NCBI GenBank assembly: GCA_021030915.1
Contig: JAGEMR010000079.1
Coordinates: forward strand, 1 to 64,000
Source of the DNA: Astrothelium macrocarpum
Taxonomy: Eukaryota > Ascomycota > Dothideomycetes > Trypetheliales > Trypetheliaceae
DNA length: 64,000 nt
Direction: 5' to 3'
Shown: one piece after another, positions 1 through 11,541 of the stretch
Numbering within the stretch: the stretch's first letter is position 1
How the letters are laid out: each line of letters starts with the position of its first letter
Made by a program: the position numbers and the translations under genes
Notes under the pieces: generated by a model
Database searches by the model: none
What the model was told of the DNA's origin: nothing
Seen by the model: the letters and a program-made list of their open reading frames with translations, nothing else

Positions 1-74
1 GCTGTTTCCTCCTGAGCTTCCTTAGTTCAATTCCTTGCTTAAATGCGGTATCCGACCTGTTCCGTCTAATTCCA

Positions 75-2312
75 TCATTCGCCATCAAGACTTAGTTTCT
101 TGCCGTCGAGAATGTACTCGCCCAGGGAGTTGGGCAAGATTATTTGGCCGCCCACGGTGATGGGCTCGCCCGACGAAGATGCTGACGTGGTGAGTGGAGT
201 GGGGGAAGTGTGGTCGTTGATGGTGGCTTCGATATGGCCTTGGCTGTCGGTAGCGAGGACAGTGCTGGAGGAGCTGGGAAGTGGTGTGATGGTGTGCCCG
301 CCTATAACCAGAGGAGCACCAGTGACTGGAGAGCCTGGACTAAGAACTGATGTTCGGCCGTTAACGATAGCCTCAGTACGGCCAGCGTTGTCTGTGTGCA
401 GCGCTATTGTTGACAAGTCACCATTGCTGCCGGGAATAGTGATAGTCGCACCAGGTGCTAGTGTAGACCCAGACACTACGTATTGCCCTGCTGAATTAGG
501 TTGAATCGTCTGGGACCCAACGATGAGTGGATTTGGAGCTGGCGTGGCGGCTATAATCAAAGATTTGCCATTTACAACTGCGGCTGTTTGACCCTTACTA
601 TTTGTTTGCAATGCAACTGTAGTTGGAGCGACCCCCAAGCTCCCGGGTATAATAATATCGAATCCCGGTGCGATAGTCTGTCCGGCAATAACGTACCGTC
701 CCAGGGAATCCGCGGTGGCAACTTCACCAGCAACTCGTAAAATAGGATGTCCTACTATTGAAGTAGAGTGTGCCGGTTCGAACAGTGGTGTGGTGGTTCC
801 TCCAACCACTGCATGGGTTCGACCTGCGGAGGAAATGAATGCGACCGGAGTATTCGAGATAGTGGCAGTCTGACCAAGGGCGATTGTAGAAGATTCAAGT
901 CCGAAAACTGGTACATTACCTGATCTACCTGCCATGATTGAAGGGCTGGCAGATGTTACAACCGAAATTGTAGTAGAGCCAACAACAATGGAAGGTACAG
1001 GGCTTGACTGCCCAGTAGGCACAAGTTGCTTAAGAAATGCAGCTTGTGTTGTTGATGCTGGATTTCCATAAGCAGGACTTGGGGTTTCTCGCACTGGCGC
1101 GGAAGCCCGAAAGGGACCTGTGTTCCGACCTAAGTCACTGCCTAAGATTACAGAGATGATGGTCACTGCCGGGTCAGTAAAGGTCTCAGTAGGAGGGACA
1201 CGGGTATTGTATTTGCTCTCTGCAGCTTCTGGAACAGCGCTCTCTGTAGGATGCGCAAACGAGGAAGCAGGTGGAGGGTTCCAAGCATTAGAAAAGCCCC
1301 TATTTGGGGATATCAGGGGGGTATTCGTTCGTGCAATAGAGTTCGATGACATATCTGGCGTTAAATGTGCAGGAGTGGCATGCCATTCCGTTGGATAAGT
1401 CGGCTGTCCTACCGTGGACGTAGGCGGATTTGCAAGGACAGAGGAAGTTGTTGCAGCTGCGCTCTCGTGGAAGGAGCCTGAAGCTGCTTCTGGCGGTAAG
1501 GCCGCAGTTGTACGAAGAGTCGATGTCTCAGTAAGATATGCAACGCCTACAATAGCAATCTCCTGCCAATCAACTCCAAGGTAGCCGGTCGAGGTCACGA
1601 TTGCACAAGATTGAAAAGCCAGTTGTCCCGGGAAAGCAGTACGGAGCTTGGTAATGACGGTAGGGACCATACCAATCCCGCTTGGATTTTTGGGATCCTG
1701 GGCGCTTTGAAAGCCTTCAAGAATACTTTGGGGAGGGGAAGAGTCTGACGGAAGCGTGAACGTGGCTTCATCATCGGGACTTGATCCATTGGAAAAGCAA
1801 GTATATTGACCATTTGCAGTATCAATCGTTTTGATTGGTCCTAACACCGAATAAACAGTGTCATATTGGAAGAATTGGGTTGGATACACAAGGACTGTAG
1901 ATGTTATTCCGTATGTGATCGTGGTCTGAGTGGTCCCATCAGCGTTGACATCTGCGTTCCTGTAGCCCAAAGTCTGGCCAAACTCATTAAGATTGTGCTT
2001 CGTACTTGTACTTGTATAATTGGTCCCATCATGTATAACGTGAAAAACAGTTGCTGCAGTCACAGTTGTTGCTGCCGAGGGAGATGACCAACCATATTCG
2101 AGGACATAAGGTGGAAAGACGTTGCACTCGCCGACGCAGCTGCAATTATGTTTGCATGTCGCTGCTGGTGGAGTCTGAGCACTCATATTCAGCCCTTGTC
2201 CGATGAAGCCCTCAGTGCTTGTTGCAATTGTTGACTGAGATTTCGTTCCCGGTCTAGCCGAAACATAGCTAAACCTCTGTTTATCTGCAGAACTGTTGGA
2301 CTCGAGGGACAT
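75..2312 (-). CDS. Ser/Thr-rich repeat protein, surface-protein-like, unknown function
   Basis: Single open exon of 745 codons ending in TGA. I do not recognise a named family. The N-terminal third is not repetitive and has a Cys cluster near residues 53-63 (pattern C-K-H-N-C-S-C-V-G-E-C). The middle is Ser/Thr/Pro-rich. From about residue 450 to the C-terminus there are at least four degenerate repeats of about 60 residues, each with a G-G-x-T-I or G-S-Q-T-I start, a G-x-Y-x-I/V-x-G turn, an A-P-G-x-x-I-x-I-P-G-S step and a G-x-T-x-A-x-V-N-G end. Such Gly/Ser-turn repeats occur in fungal cell-wall or adhesin-like proteins. No signal peptide or GPI signal is evident, which is odd for that role. 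The start is supported by a TATA element about 70 nt upstream. A small upstream exon with a signal peptide cannot be excluded. Confidence 0.75.
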   Translation of the reverse strand: MSLESNSSADKQRFSYVSARPGTKSQSTIATSTEGFIGQGLNMSAQTPPAATCKHNCSCVGECNVFPPYVLEYGWSSPSAATTVTAATVFHVIHDGTNYTSTSTKHNLNEFGQTLGYRNADVNADGTTQTTITYGITSTVLVYPTQFFQYDTVYSVLGPIKTIDTANGQYTCFSNGSSPDDEATFTLPSDSSPPQSILEGFQSAQDPKNPSGIGMVPTVITKLRTAFPGQLAFQSCAIVTSTGYLGVDWQEIAIVGVAYLTETSTLRTTAALPPEAASGSFHESAAATTSSVLANPPTSTVGQPTYPTEWHATPAHLTPDMSSNSIARTNTPLISPNRGFSNAWNPPPASSFAHPTESAVPEAAESKYNTRVPPTETFTDPAVTIISVILGSDLGRNTGPFRASAPVRETPSPAYGNPASTTQAAFLKQLVPTGQSSPVPSIVVGSTTISVVTSASPSIMAGRSGNVPVFGLESSTIALGQTATISNTPVAFISSAGRTHAVVGGTTTPLFEPAHSTSIVGHPILRVAGEVATADSLGRYVIAGQTIAPGFDIIIPGSLGVAPTTVALQTNSKGQTAAVVNGKSLIIAATPAPNPLIVGSQTIQPNSAGQYVVSGSTLAPGATITIPGSNGDLSTIALHTDNAGRTEAIVNGRTSVLSPGSPVTGAPLVIGGHTITPLPSSSSTVLATDSQGHIEATINDHTSPTPLTTSASSSGEPITVGGQIILPNSLGEYILDGKKLSLDGE

Positions 2313-4198
2313 TGATCGTTTAGAAGGATTCGCATCAATACCAACGTGATGAAAAGTCGATGATGGGACGGAAGACTCGACTTTTATAGTGAGTTGCGGT
2401 GTAGTATTTTGAGATGAAGTCGTAGTTTCGAAGATTTCTGACTATCATGAGTTTCGTGGTCGTTTACTACTCGCTTACTTCATTCCTACCTCTTTTTGGG
2501 AATGTTGAACAGAAGACGTGCGAGACAAGCATTGAGATGAGAAATGTGAAATATGACATAATGAGCAAATGACAATGTCTGAAAAGAGTAAATAGCCATA
2601 GACTGGTGAAACTATGTGTACTTTACTGATAAGTAAGGACTTGGCATAAGCCTAGAGGGACGAAGGATAGCTACAATTAAGAGGATTGATCGGCTGGCAC
2701 TCGAGCAACGAGCCTTTCAAACTTTCCTGAGCTGACCCACACAAAAGCTGGGAATTCTCTGAAGAGTGACTAGGAGTCCGGTATGGCCTTATGCAACAGC
2801 ACACCGATGGGGATGAGATTATGCTGATGGCTAATTACTATTACAGCCGCAGTATTATTGGAGTCTCTCCTGATTGACAGACAAGGTCGAATCCTTGTGT
2901 TTTATTTCGTTGGTGTCACCCAACTGATCGCTCGCAGGCAATGCGAAAGATACGTTACTCAGGCGATAAGTAGGCGACCCATATTCCGGAGACTCTATTC
3001 GGCCAAGGAGAGTATCCAAGGCTGTTTCGAAGCATCGACATCCTGCAAGCCACAGAGAAGCTACCGAATGACCTGCACTGTCCCGGTCCAGCGGAGTGAT
3101 GCCTGATCCAAACCTCAGCTCAATGACGGCCAGGGCGGTTAAATCAACTGTCGGGGCACAGGACAGAGGAAGAGGAATGCGTTCTTGAAATCCCCTTTTA
3201 CAATACTTCGTCTAGTCCTGGGAATTGGTCAAAAACATTTTGAAAGTCATGTTTCGAAGCAGAAGAGTGGAGACCTGGTTATCCTTAGGGTACCCTGAGA
3301 AGTTATTGATACTTCGCGTCATTCGGAGGCATGAGAACGGGCGACAATCCGAAATTTCAGCTCCTGTAGTGTAATGTTTCAAAACAAAGTTGTGGGAGCA
3401 ATGCAGACGACATACATCGACTCGGCAGGCATTGCAGGTGGTTGTCTCGATGAGCGAGGTGCCATATCGATCTCTCCCGGCCTTGGCGCTCCGTTTTAGT
3501 ATCCAGTGATCCACCCTGTCCACCACCACCTAATTAGCACCTCCTGAAGCCAGAATTCGCGTTCTTCTCGTTCGAATTTAGTGTTTATTTTATTTTATTT
3601 TTTTCTGCTGCTGCTGCTAACCTGAAGCTACCTGATCTGGCTATTAACTACATAAATTATATAAAAGCGAATTTTAGCTTCAGAGGCTGCTAATTTGGAT
3701 GTACCGTAGTGGCCCGTGTGTCAATTTCGGCTGACTCTTACTGCCACGGACAGCCAGCCATTTCCACTAGTCTTTCAGCTCCAATACCAAACTTCCATCC
3801 ACGGTCCTTGCCGAATGCATTGGCTTAGCTGTAGCCTGAACTGAGACATAAGCCGCAGCTGCTTAACACTATTGATATTCCGCTGTCGGACTGCGTGATT
3901 ACAAACCCAGATCCAATCAAATGTCGATTACGCCAACCGCGAGAAATTCAGCTGGCTGCAGCGCTCTGCCCTCCTGCAGTTCCACAGGCGCTGGACGATG
4001 AGCGGCTCATTTATGATGCGACGACACCGATTCCATCTACCTTAGAGGGCCTGCGCTGTGTTTCGAAGTGTTCAGGACTCTAGCATCCTCTCATAGCAAT
4101 CCTTCGACTTTCCTAAAAACATGTCAATTTTCCTCTAGGTTTAAAGAATGATGATACTGCGCTAGTTTCGAACGCGCGACGAAAGCCTTGCTACGGAG
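2313..4198. other. Intergenic, divergent promoters
   Basis: No gene I can support. It lies between the divergent repeat protein and the A1-protease-like gene, so it holds both promoters. A TTTTA-type run followed by four CTG triplets sits at about 3583-3617. Open frames here (such as a 105-codon one at 3212-3529 on the minus strand) have no recognisable domain. Confidence 0.5.
2381..2388 (-). promoter_or_regulatory. TATA box of the 745-residue repeat protein gene
   Basis: The minus strand reads TATAAAAG here, a full TATA-box match about 70 nt before the ATG at 2312. The spacing leaves a short 5' leader and supports that ATG as the start. Seen directly as a motif; its use is inferred. Confidence 0.5.
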
Positions 4199-6051
4199 AT
4201 GGGCATCATCACGTTGAGTTTCTCCTATTTACTCATCCACTTTGTCGTAAGTCAGGCACCATTAAGTGTCCCCCCGTCTCAGTATTGGTGAGCAAAGAAT
4301 GGATCTCGATTATTCTGAAGAGCGTAGAACTTATTTACGCGCATAGGGATGGTGATGATGGGCCTTGGTCCAGCTTTAAAGCCACTGTAGGGACTCCACC
4401 TCAGAACATTCGCGCCTATCCAGCATCCAGCCAATCTTCTCTTTGGGTTGTTTTCCCTCAAGGCTGCCCGGGAGAAGGCGAGCCTGATAACTGCGCTTAT
4501 GCAAGAGGCTATCTGTTTCAAAAAAATCAGTCTTCAACATGGTTGGAGAAAGGACTTTACGAATTGACAACAATAGAAGAGGATTTTCTAGGGCTTTCAG
4601 GAAACGGTGATTGGGGTTACGACACGGTGACACTGGGTTGGCAAGGAGATCCTTCTGCTTCACCACCGATTAATAACACTCTTGTGACGGGAATGGCCAC
4701 TCCAAATTTTTATTTGGGTGAATTGGGAATCAATCATGAACCTATTAATTTTACCACCTTTGACGATCCTCAGCCAAGTTTATTACAAACACTGAAAGAC
4801 CAAGGCAGGATTCCAAGTTTGTCATGGGGCTATACAGCGGGTGCTGTATATCAACAGCCGTTTGGATTTGGTAGTTTGACTCTGGGGGGATATGATACGA
4901 CACGATTCACGATGAACAATCTAACCATTCCATTTGGACCAGATTCATCCCGTGATTTACTTATTGCTGTTCAATCGATCCGCTCGACAAATAGCCAAAC
5001 ACCATTGCTACGTACCCCCCAATTCTTTTGGATAGATTCGACTGTTTCACAAATCTGGTTACCAGGGGAGGCTTGTAGCGCTTTCGAACAAGCTTTTGGC
5101 ATAGTTTTGGATAATGCGAGTGGCTTGTATTTGGTGAATGGCACTCATCATCAGCAGCTTTTAGCGCAAAATCCAAATGTCACATTTACGGTCGGTTCAG
5201 AGCTTTTTGGTGGTACTACAGTGGAGATTGTTTTTCCATACGCCGCGTTCAGCCTCAATGCGAGTTTACCTCTAGTCAATAGCTCGTCGTGGTATTTTCC
5301 GCTTCAACAAGCCACCAATGAATCCCAATACGTCCTAGGCCGAACATTTCTTCAAGAAGCTTATCTAACTGTTGATTACGAGCGGTCAACCTTTCAAGTC
5401 CAGCAAGCTGTCTTCCCGGATCAATCAATTGCGCAGAACCTTGTGGCGATTCAAGCAGAAAATCACACATTAAACAACACAAATGTGGCAAATGGCAGTA
5501 GCTCTTCAAAGCTTGGCATCGGGGCAGAAGCCGGTGCCATTGCCGGAAGCCTTCTTGTTGTTGGTCTTATTTCCACTATTGCGCTACTGTGCATTCGGCA
5601 ACGGAGAAAAAAGCACAATATGAGGGGGTTACCAGCGAATTCCGTGTTATCAACACGAAGCGAAAAATTACAGTTCAGGTCATCAAATATCGGTGCTCCA
5701 GGCCAGGTTGATCTTTGGGGTAAAGTTGAGCTACCTGCCCCTACCAGTAAACCTTGTTATGAACTCGGAGGCCTTGACACGCAACGCAATGAACTACCCA
5801 GCGAGGACGCTCGCCGCTCTCAGGTGGTAGGCGACAACATCTCGAGCGGGTTTCATCCTTTCGCATCTGGTCCCTATGCGCCTGCAAACAGGTCAAGCCA
5901 GAGGCTAGATTCGGACAAGGTCATGGCTATTCATGAACTGCCAACACTGGTACCAGCTGCAGAGCTGGAGAACTCGCTCAGCGAAACCCTTCTTTCGACA
6001 AATACACGGAGTGTCATTAGCCGTTCCTCAGGCCCTGCACCCAGTACATGA
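4199..6051 (+). CDS. Membrane-anchored pepsin-like (A1) protein lacking catalytic Asp motifs
   Basis: Two exons, 4199-4287 and 4347-6051, joined over a 59-nt GTGAGC...TAG intron give 597 residues. Exon 1 supplies ATG and a signal peptide (MGIITLSFSYLLIHFVV), and the join restores the family start W-D-G-D-D-G-P-W-S before the A1 fold (G-T-P-P-Q-N). Where active proteases have D-T-G-S this protein reads Y-P-A-S-S-Q-S-S-L-W-V, so the first catalytic Asp is missing. The second site reads I-D-S-T-V-S-Q-I-W-L instead of D-T/S-G. A Gly/Ala-rich transmembrane helix lies near residues 430-455, followed by basic residues and a Ser-rich cytosolic tail of about 140 residues. It resembles a common fungal family of degenerate membrane-bound A1 proteins; proteolysis is unlikely and a sensor or scaffold role is speculation. 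Many N-glycosylation sequons are present. Confidence 0.8.
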
Positions 6052-6373
6052 GCAGTCTACTTTCCCCAAATTCGACGGAGACTGAAAATAAAGAGGAGGT
6101 TTCTTCGGCAATTGGGTCAGAGATCATAGTCTCGTCCTAAAAGTTTCGTCGCTCCCAAGTTGATGTGGAGGGATTTGTCTTGACTACGTATTTTAATGGC
6201 AATAAACAGCAAGAATTGCATATATCGTGGCATGCTACAGTCGCAGGGAAAAGACGAAGCTCCGCTTTCAATTTCTCGTTCTTGCTTCTCCACCTGGATT
6301 ACTCCAAATGAGATCCGGATAGCCTACCCTTCCATGCTGCAGCGATTATCTACGCCTCAAGCTGAAACAATGA
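6052..6373. other. Short intergenic between convergent genes
   Basis: Shared 3' flank of the A1-protease-like gene and the carboxylesterase. Nothing else is visible. Confidence 0.5.
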
Positions 6374-8426
6374 CTACAGCCCAATCCCTGAGCCACTTTC
6401 GGGATCCTGCACGAAAAATCCCTCACTCGACTCATGCCCCAAAGACTCAATATATTCCTCTGCAAGCTTCTTCCAGAAGTCGCAGACGATGTTTGGGGTG
6501 ATCAAATCAGGCACTATCTCGAAGGCACCTTTCCATTTAAAGATGTTACCATGCGGGCGTGCCTGGACCACATTTGACACATAAGTGGCTGTGGCTTCCA
6601 CCGTGGTCGTTGCAGTGGCCCATATCACATCCTCCAAACGGGTGCATTGAGAGGAATTAACAGCGGGGTCGCCACTGATAGCATGCGCAACTAAATGCTG
6701 CTGGTATTGGCAGGCAAACTGATAGGCCTTTCCGAGAAACCTATTAAGGAAGAAAATGACTATGCTGGACTTGGTAGATGGCTCAATATGAAGCTCTGCC
6801 AAAATCCCGTTAAGCCATGCAGAGGTGTCGACATCTTGGTTCCAAAATGTCGGCAGCAGATCTGTACCGTGTACAGCAAAGTCAAATCCGTCCCCTACGG
6901 CGTATTACAACATGTATGTGGGGGTATGTCTGGAGTCATATGCGTCAAAGAGTTGTCGAGTGTTACAAGTAAACGTGGAATCTTGCACAACAGCCTTGTA
7001 TCGCGCGGCGTTATTAGCGTCAGGGCCGGGATCAGGATATTGTGTGGCGATGGCGTCACGAGCGCCTGCCATTGAGTCCTGTGGCATGAATGCACTGATA
7101 TTGCTGGTGAATTCTGCAGCACTCATGTCCTTATAAACGAAGATTCCTGCTTCATCAAGTACGTGAGACACGAGTATGGATTCGAGATTGTGGTAATTTC
7201 CTAGGAAACGATGGTCAGCCACATTTACAGCCAATTCGAGCTATTCGTCTACTTGCCATCGGCAAGACTGAGAATGGGCAATTGCTCGATCAATTTGCCA
7301 TCCACGGTAGGACCGAATGGGAATTGTTTTGACTTTTGGTAGAGGGCAGTAAATATCTGCTGATTGGCGTACGCCAAGATAGAGGAGTCCATGGGTTGTT
7401 CTTGTAGACACGTAAGATTGCTACAGCCAACAATTCCTGCAAATTTCTCGAATCTTTGTTCCAGTACCCCGTCTTGGTCCCAGGACCATTCGAAGGCTGG
7501 ACTTTGAAGAATAGCTTTGCAAAACAAAGGTTCCCAGTCCTTTGCAACAAGATGATGCATGATCGAGCCAGCACCTGCAGACTCTCCCCACAAGCTAACG
7601 TTATTGGGATCTCCGCCAAGTTGAGATATGTAGTCCCGGACCCACTGCAAGAGGAGTCTCTGATCATAAAGGCCAGCGTTTGACAGGCCTCCTTGCTCCT
7701 GGAACTGACGGCCGGCTAGCCATCCATATGCGCCGAGGCGGTAGTTTCCAACGACAAAAATGACATTGCTTTGCATCGTCTGAGCAGCATCAATGGGACC
7801 CACACCTGAGTAGAGGGGATTATTGGGATTGCCGCCTCCTTTCGCGCCGCGCACGTAACCACCACCGTAGGGCCAGACAATGACCGGAACGGACGACGAT
7901 GGTGTGATCGAAGCAGGCAAGTAGATATCTAGAAACAAGCAGTCTTCGGTCTCGGTAATATTGCCATCACCAACCGCAGGTTCACCGAAATACGGTTCTC
8001 CGCGGCGATCACTACTGAATGGAAGCTCTATGTTTGGGCAAGCGATGTTACCAGTAGGATCTGCCACACTGGCACCAGAGGTAGGACTCTGGGGTGCGGC
8101 AAAGCGCATCGAGCCTGTAGGTGCTTGGCCAAAGCGGACATTTTGGAATTTCCATATCTGTGCGAGCCGGTCAAAAGGGTCGCTTCAATAAATGGGCGAC
8201 TCACTGCTGACGCGGTTTTTGATGAGCGCGGAACAGTCGTAGCAGTGTAGATTTTCCACGGTAATGAAAGAGTGGGCGTCGCTGCTTTAGTAAACCCATG
8301 GCCAAATGCGGAAGAGCTCGCGGAAGAGCTCGCGGAAGGCTGTGTGCTGAGCGGGCTTGCTTGGACGTTCAAAAGAAATAGATGCAGCACTGTACTGTAA
8401 ATATTGACTACTGATAGAAAACCCAT
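6374..8426 (-). CDS. Type-B carboxylesterase/lipase, secreted, interrupted by an in-frame stop
   Basis: Exons 8205-8426, 7257-8157 and 6374-7200. Intron 1 (8158-8204, 47 nt) is GTGAGT...CAG; intron 2 (7201-7256, 56 nt) is a GC-AG intron with donor G|GCAAGT. Product is an alpha/beta-hydrolase that cleaves carboxylic esters. Visible are a signal peptide (MGFLSVVNIYSTVLHLFLL), the oxyanion segment W-P-Y-G-G-G-Y, the nucleophile elbow G-E-S-A-G-A-G-S, the acid-residue region S-H-V-L-D-E-A-G-I-F, and the His region V-H-G-T-D. A TAA at 6905-6907 interrupts the frame just before the His region; the same frame then stays open and family-like to 6374, ending in a C-D-F-W motif. Translation stopping at the TAA gives 472 residues without the catalytic His. 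It may be a recent pseudogene, a sequence error or a readthrough gene. Family assignment is firm; functional state is not. Confidence 0.8.
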
Positions 8427-10431
8427 CTTATCGAAGCAATCAAGGCAGAGAAAGAGTCAGAGACCTCTTACGTAGAAGCCATGCTATTTTCAGCCTAACT
8501 CTAAGCGCTGAAAAAGAACATTATGGCCCCCACTAATGGCTCCTCTTGTGTTGGATAATGCTGCTCTGGAACTCACAGCGTCCAGGAGACGCTGTTACCC
8601 TTGACACTATTTGTCAAATCGTTGAACTGCGATCGCAATCGAACATAGCTTCCAGGTAGCCACGTTATCCCTGGTAAGGCTGGCGAAAGCTTATGCTTGG
8701 TACACGATATGAGGCTAAAAGGCGGGGTAGGAAAAAGAAAACACTAAAAGGGTTCTGGAAAACAACGTATCTGCAAAGCGTTTCTGGACGCTGCGATACG
8801 GAAAGCAAGCTTTCCAGGATTGGAGGATTGGTATTCTCTGCGGCAATCATCAGCTAGTCTGGTTATGGTAGTTTGGTATTCCGTGCATCTTGTTTCAACT
8901 CAAAACAAACGAATCCAGATTAGTGTCGGGCTCTACAAGACGACGCACTCGTAGGTGAACTAGATCTTCGCTAGATTCATAACTAAATCTTAGCTACATG
9001 CTCCGTAGTGGGGTTTGAATAGGTAGGTTTATATAATCGTATCTCCGTAATTTCCGATTTATGCAGGCATTGCACAAATTGCATTTTTGGCCTTGCGATT
9101 GTGCAAGCGGAATTGCAAAATTTGTCCAGCGGCTTCTGAAGACCCGACGGAGCAAAGTAGACCATCCTCCTACAATATAATGTACAAGGTCCACGACATC
9201 ATCCGCAGCGCACTGGAAAGTTTCGAAAAAACGATTGCTCCAAGCCTTGCAAAAACCCTACAAGTGGATGGTTTGCGATAGATGGGTCACATTCATCAGT
9301 GTTCTCAGTTCATGCTCATGCTCATTTTTGTGTCAGGATAGCTCATATCTTCCTAGATACCGGCGGGATCTTTGCTTCGACACTATCCTCCCTGCACGCT
9401 CGGTTTCATGTTGTAGGGTATCGATACGAAAAATGCGCGTACTCGAGACCAGCATGTTGCAAGTCCGCCAAAGTCCCTACTTCTTAGCTCCACTTTGAGG
9501 AAAACCAAGATGCTATCTATCCTCTCTCACGTGCGGGGTGCCGACGAAGATGAGACTTTTTGTGAAGATATGAATGTGTGGTATATCTCAAAGATGTTCC
9601 TGGAAGGCTAACGATAGAAAGTCGATACTTGCATCGCGATTGAACGTCAAAAATATCGATCATGGTAAAAGAAAGTGTGTTTTCGTGACCAATATTGGAG
9701 GACCTTAGGAGTAAAGATCAAACTTCATACGGATAATCCAGAAAGTCGAGAGCGTCCAAGCGATTCCTGAACCATTCTGTTAAATTGTCCATACACCCCG
9801 TTGCACAGCCAACATCGTGGGTTTCAAATCGAATGACCAAAAGGTTAGAAAATCGGGCGGAGAGCTTCAAGAGCTGGTTCGATGTATGCATGCTCCGTGT
9901 TCTATGGAAAATAGGAAAAAACCTTCTTACTACCGCAGCAATACATCTTCCAGAAGTGTAAAGAGGGTTGAATACTGGCATAAACAATGGAACCTCTGGT
10001 AGATGGTAGGGTATCAGACCCTAATCTATCAGCATCGTTACCACCAGCATACTTGAGTCACGACTAGCTGCTCTAGGCTCTAAGATCACAAGACTTTTCT
10101 AAGATCGATTGGTACCTCGCCATGAGTTCATGTCTTCATTATAGCCGAATAAGGTATTTTGGCCTGCTTTATTGCATCAACAGAGCTCACGAGGACACTT
10201 CGATTGGATTCATAATCATCATGAAGTCGGAAATTCTCAAGAATGAACTCGTTAGTGTTAAGGACAGTTGTGATTATTACCTCAAGCTGCCATTGAGCCA
10301 TCGACGCGCTGCTTTTTATAATTCCCAAAGTCCTGCATAAAAACCTCAACTGGGCAGTTCCTCAATATTACGTATCGTGTCTCGTTATTGAATTTAAGAA
10401 AGGGGGATAACTTGTCAAGCTGCTTTCTCCA
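8427..10431. other. Intergenic, about 2 kb
   Basis: No gene I can support. It holds the carboxylesterase promoter at the left and the 3' flank of the secreted protein at the right. Short open frames lack known domains, including one of 89 codons at 9718-9987 on the minus strand. Confidence 0.45.
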
Positions 10432-11541
10432 CTATTTCTCCGACTTCTCAACGGGAGCAGGAAATATAAAAAACTCCTCATCTATCATACTGGCCTCGAT
10501 CCAGGCTCTCCATGCTCCTATGAGACAAGACTCACAGTCATCGGTCTCCAGAACCCCCTGGTGTGGATCAAACTCCACCATTGCCTTTCCAGCAAAGTCT
10601 CTAATGTTATTCGCCACCTCGTTAGTCGTCCGACAGTATGATCGGATCTTAGGAGTTTCCGCGCCAGGAACTAACTGCTCGAGGCTGTCCCGTAATTGTT
10701 TGACTCGTTCCTCGTAACGCATAGATGTTGTAATGTGATGGTTTTTTCTTTCATCCTCGCTCGTCATTGGTGTTGCAATGAATATCGCCGGTTTATAGTC
10801 CTCATACAGGATCTGTTTGGGTTTCGTAAGAGCTTTCAGACCATTACTTCCATCCTCCGTGGTTCCTCTTTCAAGAGCTTCATAGCTACGAGCCCAGAAG
10901 GTTCTCTCGTCAGTGGGAGACTCGTCGCTATTTAAAAATGCGTCCTCCCAGATATGAGAGATGAATACGCCTTTCTCAGATGTAATGATGACTGAAGTGC
11001 ACCCATAAAGGCCTCGTAGCCCATATACCTCTCTTCCATCATTCGGGCCCGGGAATTTCCACCATTGCATGGTTGTCCAAGGATAGTCGTAGTCAAGCCA
11101 ATGCTTTTGATATTCGGTCTCTTTTGCCAAATGAGTAACATAATTGGGGCTATCATCGCCCGTATCCGGTGAAAGCGCGTAATTTTTTTCCTGTCCGTTA
11201 GCAGAATTTTGTTCGATAGAAGTAGCATCCAAGGTGCCAATAGATATTGGACCTGAGCTAGCGGTGGGCGAGCGAGCTGTTGTGTCGGTAATCAGTGTGC
11301 CTGTAAAGACTGGATTTGTAGTGTTGGTTTTGGTCGTGGCTTTAGAAGTGTTGGGAGATGAAGCGGTGCAATTGGCACCGCAAACACCGAAGACACATCG
11401 ATTATGAGCAGCAAAGACATGATCGGTGACATTTACTCCTTTGATGGCGGCTGCATCGTTGAGAATAACAAGTTGAGATGAGATCCCGACGAAAAGTAAG
11501 AGCAGTCCAGCTGCTCTTCGATCGTCACAGATCATGGTCAT
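10432..11541 (-). CDS. Secreted fungal protein of unknown function
   Basis: Single exon, 369 codons; a second in-frame ATG lies at 11535. An N-terminal hydrophobic segment (AAGLLLLFVGISSQLVIL) looks like a signal peptide. A Thr/Ser-rich linker spans about residues 60-110. The globular part has the pattern V-Y-G-L-R-G-L-Y-G-C-T-S-V-I-I-T-S, then G-V-F-I-S-H-I-W-E, and later a stretch with I-F-I-A-T-P. I recognise this layout as a recurring family of secreted ascomycete proteins annotated only as hypothetical. No catalytic motif is evident. Paired Cys near residues 48-58 and a C-E-S-C near the C-terminus suggest disulfides. Function unknown. Confidence 0.75.
   Translation of the reverse strand: MTMICDDRRAAGLLLLFVGISSQLVILNDAAAIKGVNVTDHVFAAHNRCVFGVCGANCTASSPNTSKATTKTNTTNPVFTGTLITDTTARSPTASSGPISIGTLDATSIEQNSANGQEKNYALSPDTGDDSPNYVTHLAKETEYQKHWLDYDYPWTTMQWWKFPGPNDGREVYGLRGLYGCTSVIITSEKGVFISHIWEDAFLNSDESPTDERTFWARSYEALERGTTEDGSNGLKALTKPKQILYEDYKPAIFIATPMTSEDERKNHHITTSMRYEERVKQLRDSLEQLVPGAETPKIRSYCRTTNEVANNIRDFAGKAMVEFDPHQGVLETDDCESCLIGAWRAWIEASMIDEEFFIFPAPVEKSEK

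Noticed and set aside
3212..3529. 105-codon minus-strand frame with several Cys residues
   Set aside because: No signal peptide, no recognisable Cys spacing and no supporting promoter or splice context.
4141..4200. TTCGAA-containing stretch considered as a tRNA B box
   Set aside because: No matching A box, no acceptor stem and no cloverleaf could be drawn.
9718..9987. 89-codon minus-strand frame
   Set aside because: No family recognised, and length is within chance expectation for a 2-kb intergenic region.
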